From Neoechinorhynchus agilis (lineage: Eukaryota > Acanthocephala): a DNA stretch of 64,000 bases. Of this stretch, positions 59,861 to 64,000 are shown piece after piece. The stretch is from the NCBI GenBank assembly GCA_051530055.1, contig CM121341.1, forward strand, positions 15,562,001-15,626,000, in the 5' to 3' direction. Both the position numbers and the translations under genes were made by a program. Numbering within the stretch: the first letter of the stretch is position 1; each line of letters starts with the position of its first letter. The notes beneath the pieces are model-generated. The model saw nothing but the letters and a program-made list of their open reading frames with translations, was not told the origin of the DNA and made no database searches.

Positions 59861-60825
59861 TTACCTTTTTCTTGGCTTTCGTTTCAGCACTTTAGTCACC
59901 ACCACCATTTTTCGTCTTTGAAGCTCCTCATGCTTCTCATGCAGCAAATCGTTATCCACCTCTAGAGTCCGAAGACATCCGCTCACTTCTTGAGAAGTTC
60001 TGTAATCAAATGGGGAAAGCTTTTCCGCGTTCCTAAGGCGAAGTGTCTTCAATTTTCTACGAATAAGTCGTTCATCTCTTTTATCTTCCTCATTCTCGAT
60101 CTCCGAACAAATTTGCTTTATCTTATTCAGGTCAGCAAGGTTTTTCTTGGCTATCTTTTCTCGTTCATGCCTCCTCATCTCCAATAACGCCAACCTTCTT
60201 CGGAATTTCTTCTTTTCCGTCTTCGGTTTCGGTCTTGGTTTTACCTGCTGTACCTCAGTTGTCTCTCCTTCACTCGAGTCTCCTTCCAGTTCTTTCTTAT
60301 TAGTCGTACTGTCCAACCCTTCCCTCATTTCTTCAACAAACGTTTCCCAACTTCTCTGTTTCATCTTTTTGGACCATTTCCGAACTCTCTCCAACTCTTT
60401 CTCAGCCTTAAATTCCTTCCGACCGATCCTACTTAAATAATTGTGGTTCAATACCGCATCAGGATTATAAGAAAATCCATCGTGCATGCGTACGTCGCCT
60501 TCTTCGATGATGAACCACCATTTTCCGAGAACGAAAATGCACAAAGTGGTCCATTACCTTTTAATTTCAATTTATCGGAAAATCTTTTCAAAACTTTCGA
60601 TGACTTGCTTTGCCACAAGTCACATTTGGCAGATGCGATTCCAGCGAGCTGTTTTGTACGCATGGGAAGTTTTCTACTGGTTGGCTTGAATTTGGGCATT
60701 ACAGGTCGCCGAACTGTAGCAATTAATGGCACCTGAACTGCCAATGACTTCTCCTGCGCTACAAAATCTGGCACTTCAATCTTACGCCAGTTCTTACGAC
60801 GATGCTTCACTAATTTCTGCTTCAT
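59861..60825 (-). CDS. NOP53-like ribosome biogenesis factor (intact copy)
   Basis: NOP53 (GLTSCR2) is a nucleolar factor that recruits the exosome helicase to late pre-60S particles. Exon 1 is 60825-60558 (KQKLVKHRRKNWRKIEV near the start, then AKCDLWQSKSSK). Exon 2 is 60501-59861, joined AAAG|GTAATGG...TCGAAG|AA with a 56-bp intron to give KLKEGDVRMHDGFSYNPDA; SYNP is a family hallmark. Lys/Arg/Glu-rich coiled coil follows (RLALLEMRRHEREKIAKKN), and then the conserved end SGCLRTLEVDNDLLHEKHEE with a basic tail KRKPRKR. 302 residues, shorter than the human protein. It lies tail-on to PNO1 (about 510 bp), another ribosome assembly gene on the same strand. The duplicate at 47.3-48.3 kb is broken. 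Confidence 0.85.
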
Positions 60826-61402
60826 TGAATTCAAAGTCTGAAAGGTTTTTATTAGAGGAAGAAACATATTTTGTTGGAAAGACACCAATGCCACATATTT
60901 AAATCACTCATCTATCCCTAGCAGCTAAGATCGCACCTCAAGCTAATAAAGCAAACTTTGAACGACTTGAGAATAGCTTATGTGTTTGAGTAGTTTAATA
61001 TTGATGCTATAAATGGCGTTAACTTATTGATTGGTTACGCACACATCAGATTGAAAAGTCAATAACGATGTTCTTAAATAATTCGTAGAAGCTACAAAAA
61101 TCTTATAATAAGGCATGGATGATAAAAAGGTGCATCATTGGCTTCACGTTTAAAGACTAATTAACTTCTAAAGAATTGTAAGCAATTTTTACATAGCGAT
61201 TATTAGGACAGATCAATACATTAAATTTTAATCCACTGGACTAAGCTATTTTTAATGAATAGCATTTGTTATTTTTTGCTCACTACAACTTTGGATTATA
61301 TAACGAAATCGAACTTTAAACGGTTTCAAAAATATTTCGATGAACCCGGTGTTTCCTTGCAGTCAATGTTGAATTTGCTCAAAACCGCAAATGATCTAAA
61401 CT

Positions 61403-62229
61403 TTAATAATCGTTTGATCTTTCAGCGACAGTTTTAAGTTTTCCGTAAATTTTATTACAAGGTGATCCTAAAAACGGATGAATTGCTTTTTCTTTTGACA
61501 TTTAAATATGAAACTTACCCATGATAAGGTTGCAAATTGCTCTTCGTGCATTTCGCATATTTTCATAACTGCCCAACAAATGAATACGCCTATAAATTGA
61601 CCGGGTGATTGCTAAATGAGACAAAAAATTCATTACGAGTCAGCAAGGACAATTCTTGTCTTTGTAGCATTTTCTATTGCATGCTTAGTCCGGCCTTCTT
61701 TCCCCGCGATTCTACCAATAGCCCTAGATAAATGGTCTCCTTTAAGGCGTTTCACTAAAATGTTCATTACAGAATTTTTGAAAAAAGGTTCGCCTTTACC
61801 GTCAGTGATATCGAAAGATTCCAAGAAGAGATCATCTAGTCTTATTAATGCTACAGCGTCCTTTGGATCGAACCCGAGCGCGAAAGCCGTGAAGAAGTCG
61901 ATAGCCTTTTGCATCGCATTTAAGTTTTCCGTTTCTTTGCATACTCGCAGTTCAACTCGACGGCCCCGGAAATTGTATCTTAATTGTAGCTTAAGATGTT
62001 CAACCACAGGAGTATAAAGTTCCTTCCAATGTTCTTTTAGTGGAGTAACTCTATTTGGCGGAATGTGAACGGAGCGAATGCCTTCTGGAGGAGGTTTAGG
62101 TCGTCGATCTTTCTTTTTCACGTGTCCTTCGGATGTAACCTTTTTACGAGATACTCGACGGCGAGGATCGTCTATAAATCCATCATTTGATTCCACTTCC
62201 ATAGGTTGCGGCGGCGGCGAATTTGACAT
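61403..62229 (-). CDS. PNO1: PNO1 (Dim2) 40S ribosome assembly factor
   Basis: KH-domain RNA-binding protein needed for 18S rRNA 3'-end maturation in pre-40S particles. Three exons: 62229-61637, 61589-61519, 61467-61403, with introns of 47 and 51 bp. They join in frame as [25 protein letters not shown] and [25 protein letters not shown], matching the ends of animal PNO1. The core has [56 protein letters not shown] and [10 protein letters not shown]. The first in-frame ATG gives 242 residues, close to the human 252. The stop codon lies in the last bases of duplication block B. Confidence 0.95.
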
Positions 62230-62249
62230 TTTCACATTGTGGGACAAAA

Positions 62250-64000
62250 ACTAAAAGAACTCAGCTACAAGCATTTCTTCTGTGTGTATGTACGCCGGCT
62301 TTTTACAAGGATTATGTTAAATATAATTGTAATCGAAAATTGGTTATCGATTAACTTTACGTCGGTTCACAACGCATTGCGGAGATTTATTCTCGAAAGC
62401 TGATAGCAAGGGCAAAAATAAACATCAAAAAACAAGAGTTGAGTTCCGAAAAACTTCAAATTTAGTCTTAATATTAATGCATTTGTTCTTTGATGATAAG
62501 AAGAGTAGATATCGATTTATTGTTCTCAATATTTCGTCCGTCTCTTCGAACTTCTTCAGGTTGTTAGCTATTAAAAGACGCTCAAGATTCACAAGTAACG
62601 TCTGATCCGTGTTGTTTTTTTATGACATTCTCAGACAAACGAGCGACGCCGAAAGATCGGGATTGACCTTTTTGTCGCGTCAAAACAAGACGTGGATCAA
62701 CGAACTCAGAGTAAACTGAGTTGTCAAAAAGGGGCAAAATGTTTCACTCTTAGCCGCAAGCCCAAAAAGGGACGAGAATTCTGTCGCTAACGATACAATA
62801 ATGGGGTGTTTTAATAAACAAATGAAATTCCAATCGACACTAATAAAGTCTTTCAGAACCCAATGAGTGCTTCTTATATTTCGAATAAAAGAAAGGAATC
62901 GCTATAGAGGTTCCGTAAGTTTACTACTATAACACGTCTTAACTCCACTTTCAGATAGTTTCTTATCAAAGACAAAAGTGCTTTATTGCCCCATCCTCTT
63001 CTATTTAAATCAATTTTCTCGAGTCCTTGCACTCCCACTAAGCCACGGTTCTCCATTCTTCAAACCGCATACCGAAAACTTATCTAAATAGTCAGCGAAA
63101 CGCACGTCTTTTTAAACTTTGTCAAGACTCCAGGTTTTTGCAGTAGCTAACGAGGCAACAAATTCAATTTACAAAGTTCGATTGATATTTCCGATTGTGA
63201 GAGTCGACCGAGTACTTTTACAATTATCAATGTTGTACAATCGCTATATGCCTTTTCTAAATGGATTTGGAAATTCGAATTTCTTATGAACGCCGCGCAG
63301 TTGGTTTACTGTTTTAGCACACGAGACATTGCCCTTTTTTGTTTGTTATCAAGAACATTACATTTAATTGAGAATTTTTTATTTTCTTCACACAATATTT
63401 AAGTTGTTAGTTCAATTTTAGCAATCGTAGTTTTACTAAAAAGACGATATTCAATATTTTTGTGAGATTTGATGTCAGATATATTTTGATTGACCTTTTT
63501 TCCATAAGTATAAGTAAAATTATAATGTTACTTAAGCGTATCACAATTTCGTAGCTGAACATAAATCTTTTTATTCAGTTACAAACTCAAATCTGTCCTT
63601 AACCGCGACCTGCCCCCTTCGCAGACACTTTAAATTAGGCGCACAAAATGCGAAACTAAGACGCTAATTCTAACAAAGACATCAGAGGGATCTTGTATCT
63701 TTAGGGGCTCCGAGTAGTTCAAGCGTTAAAGACAAACACTTTATTCTGGGTCTTTTGTTTCAACCTTAATGACTTTGCACCCCTTCGCCGTATGCGCGTG
63801 TATTATTACCTCAACGAACAAACATTCAGTCGAGAAAGGGGATAGTAATTCCCGTGAGACTTCTTTAATTGATCCGACAGATCTGATAATCAAACATTAA
63901 TGAGACATAAACCGAGTATAAACCCCTGCCTTGATAATAACTGACCCTTAAACCACCATTCCACTGGTTGTTTTACATACTCGTATTCGCTATAGATTGG
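62250..64000. other. Upstream region of PNO1, nothing recognised
   Basis: AT-rich sequence without a supportable gene. A 60-codon frame at 62874-63056 (minus) has no recognisable domain. Confidence 0.45.

Larger units (their letters stand above)
57157..61413. repeat. Segmental duplication block B, copy 2
   Basis: Pairs with 44650-48893. On the right it continues without a break into the rest of PNO1, whose last 11-12 coding bases are the end of the duplicated stretch. Confidence 0.95.

Noticed and set aside
61616-62017. 133-codon plus-strand frame
   Set aside because: Antisense shadow of PNO1 exon 1.
63700-63785. Possible tRNA (starts GGGGCTCCGAGTAG, ends CACCCC)
   Set aside because: No proper D, anticodon or T arms; the B-box match is poor.

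Overview
This is nuclear DNA from a small-genome invertebrate animal; I cannot place it more closely. The evidence is AT-rich sequence (I estimate about 36-37% GC), host genes with animal homologues (SCAF4/8, SFT2, alpha-tubulin, valyl-tRNA synthetase, YRDC, FIS1, ATG101, NOP53, PNO1), very short GT-AG introns (40-56 bp in SFT2, ATG101, NOP53 and PNO1; about 73 bp in two others), and a heavy load of diverse retroelements. There are no operons, CRISPR arrays or other prokaryotic features.

Layout. 1-1.35 kb: 5' part of a SCAF4/8-like gene (minus strand, runs off the left edge). 3.4-6.4 kb: a 5'-truncated retroelement tail with a restriction-like endonuclease (called RLE element below) and an RTE-clade LINE. 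8-11 kb: an SFT2 gene, an unknown gene and a claudin/PMP22-like membrane protein. 12-15.8 kb: a Jockey/I-like LINE whose RT is joined directly to another RLE tail. 17.15-18.17 kb: a satellite with a unit of about 190 bp. 18.6-20 kb: an intronless, divergent alpha-tubulin. 21.8-31.2 kb: a duplicated valyl-tRNA synthetase 3' end, a Penelope-like (PLE) relic, an RLE tail and the valyl-tRNA synthetase gene, whose core is replaced by 177 bp of pure G/T. 32.3-33.0 kb: YRDC.

From 33.0 to 61.4 kb there is a tandem segmental duplication. Block A (33004-37161 and 49976-54095) carries FIS1 between RLE tails. Block B (about 44650-48893 and 57157-61413) carries a secreted leucine-rich-repeat gene, an LTR-retroelement fossil, NOP53 and the last bases of PNO1. 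The left edge abuts YRDC and the right edge runs into intact PNO1, as expected for YRDC-[A-x-B]-[A-x-B]-PNO1. The spacers x differ: copy 1 has ATG101, a Ty3-like fossil and a LINE relic; copy 2 has an RLE/PLE composite. A false duplication from two unmerged haplotypes is an alternative.

The most unusual object is a 637-codon open reading frame (54079-55992, minus strand) holding two reverse transcriptase cores in one frame: a complete PLE-type RT (YVDD) followed by the palm of an R2/RLE-type RT (YLDD) and its downstream sequence. RLE tails recur eight times, all 5'-truncated, and in several places lie directly against pieces of unrelated retroelements. This suggests repeated template switching or nested integration by one RLE family.
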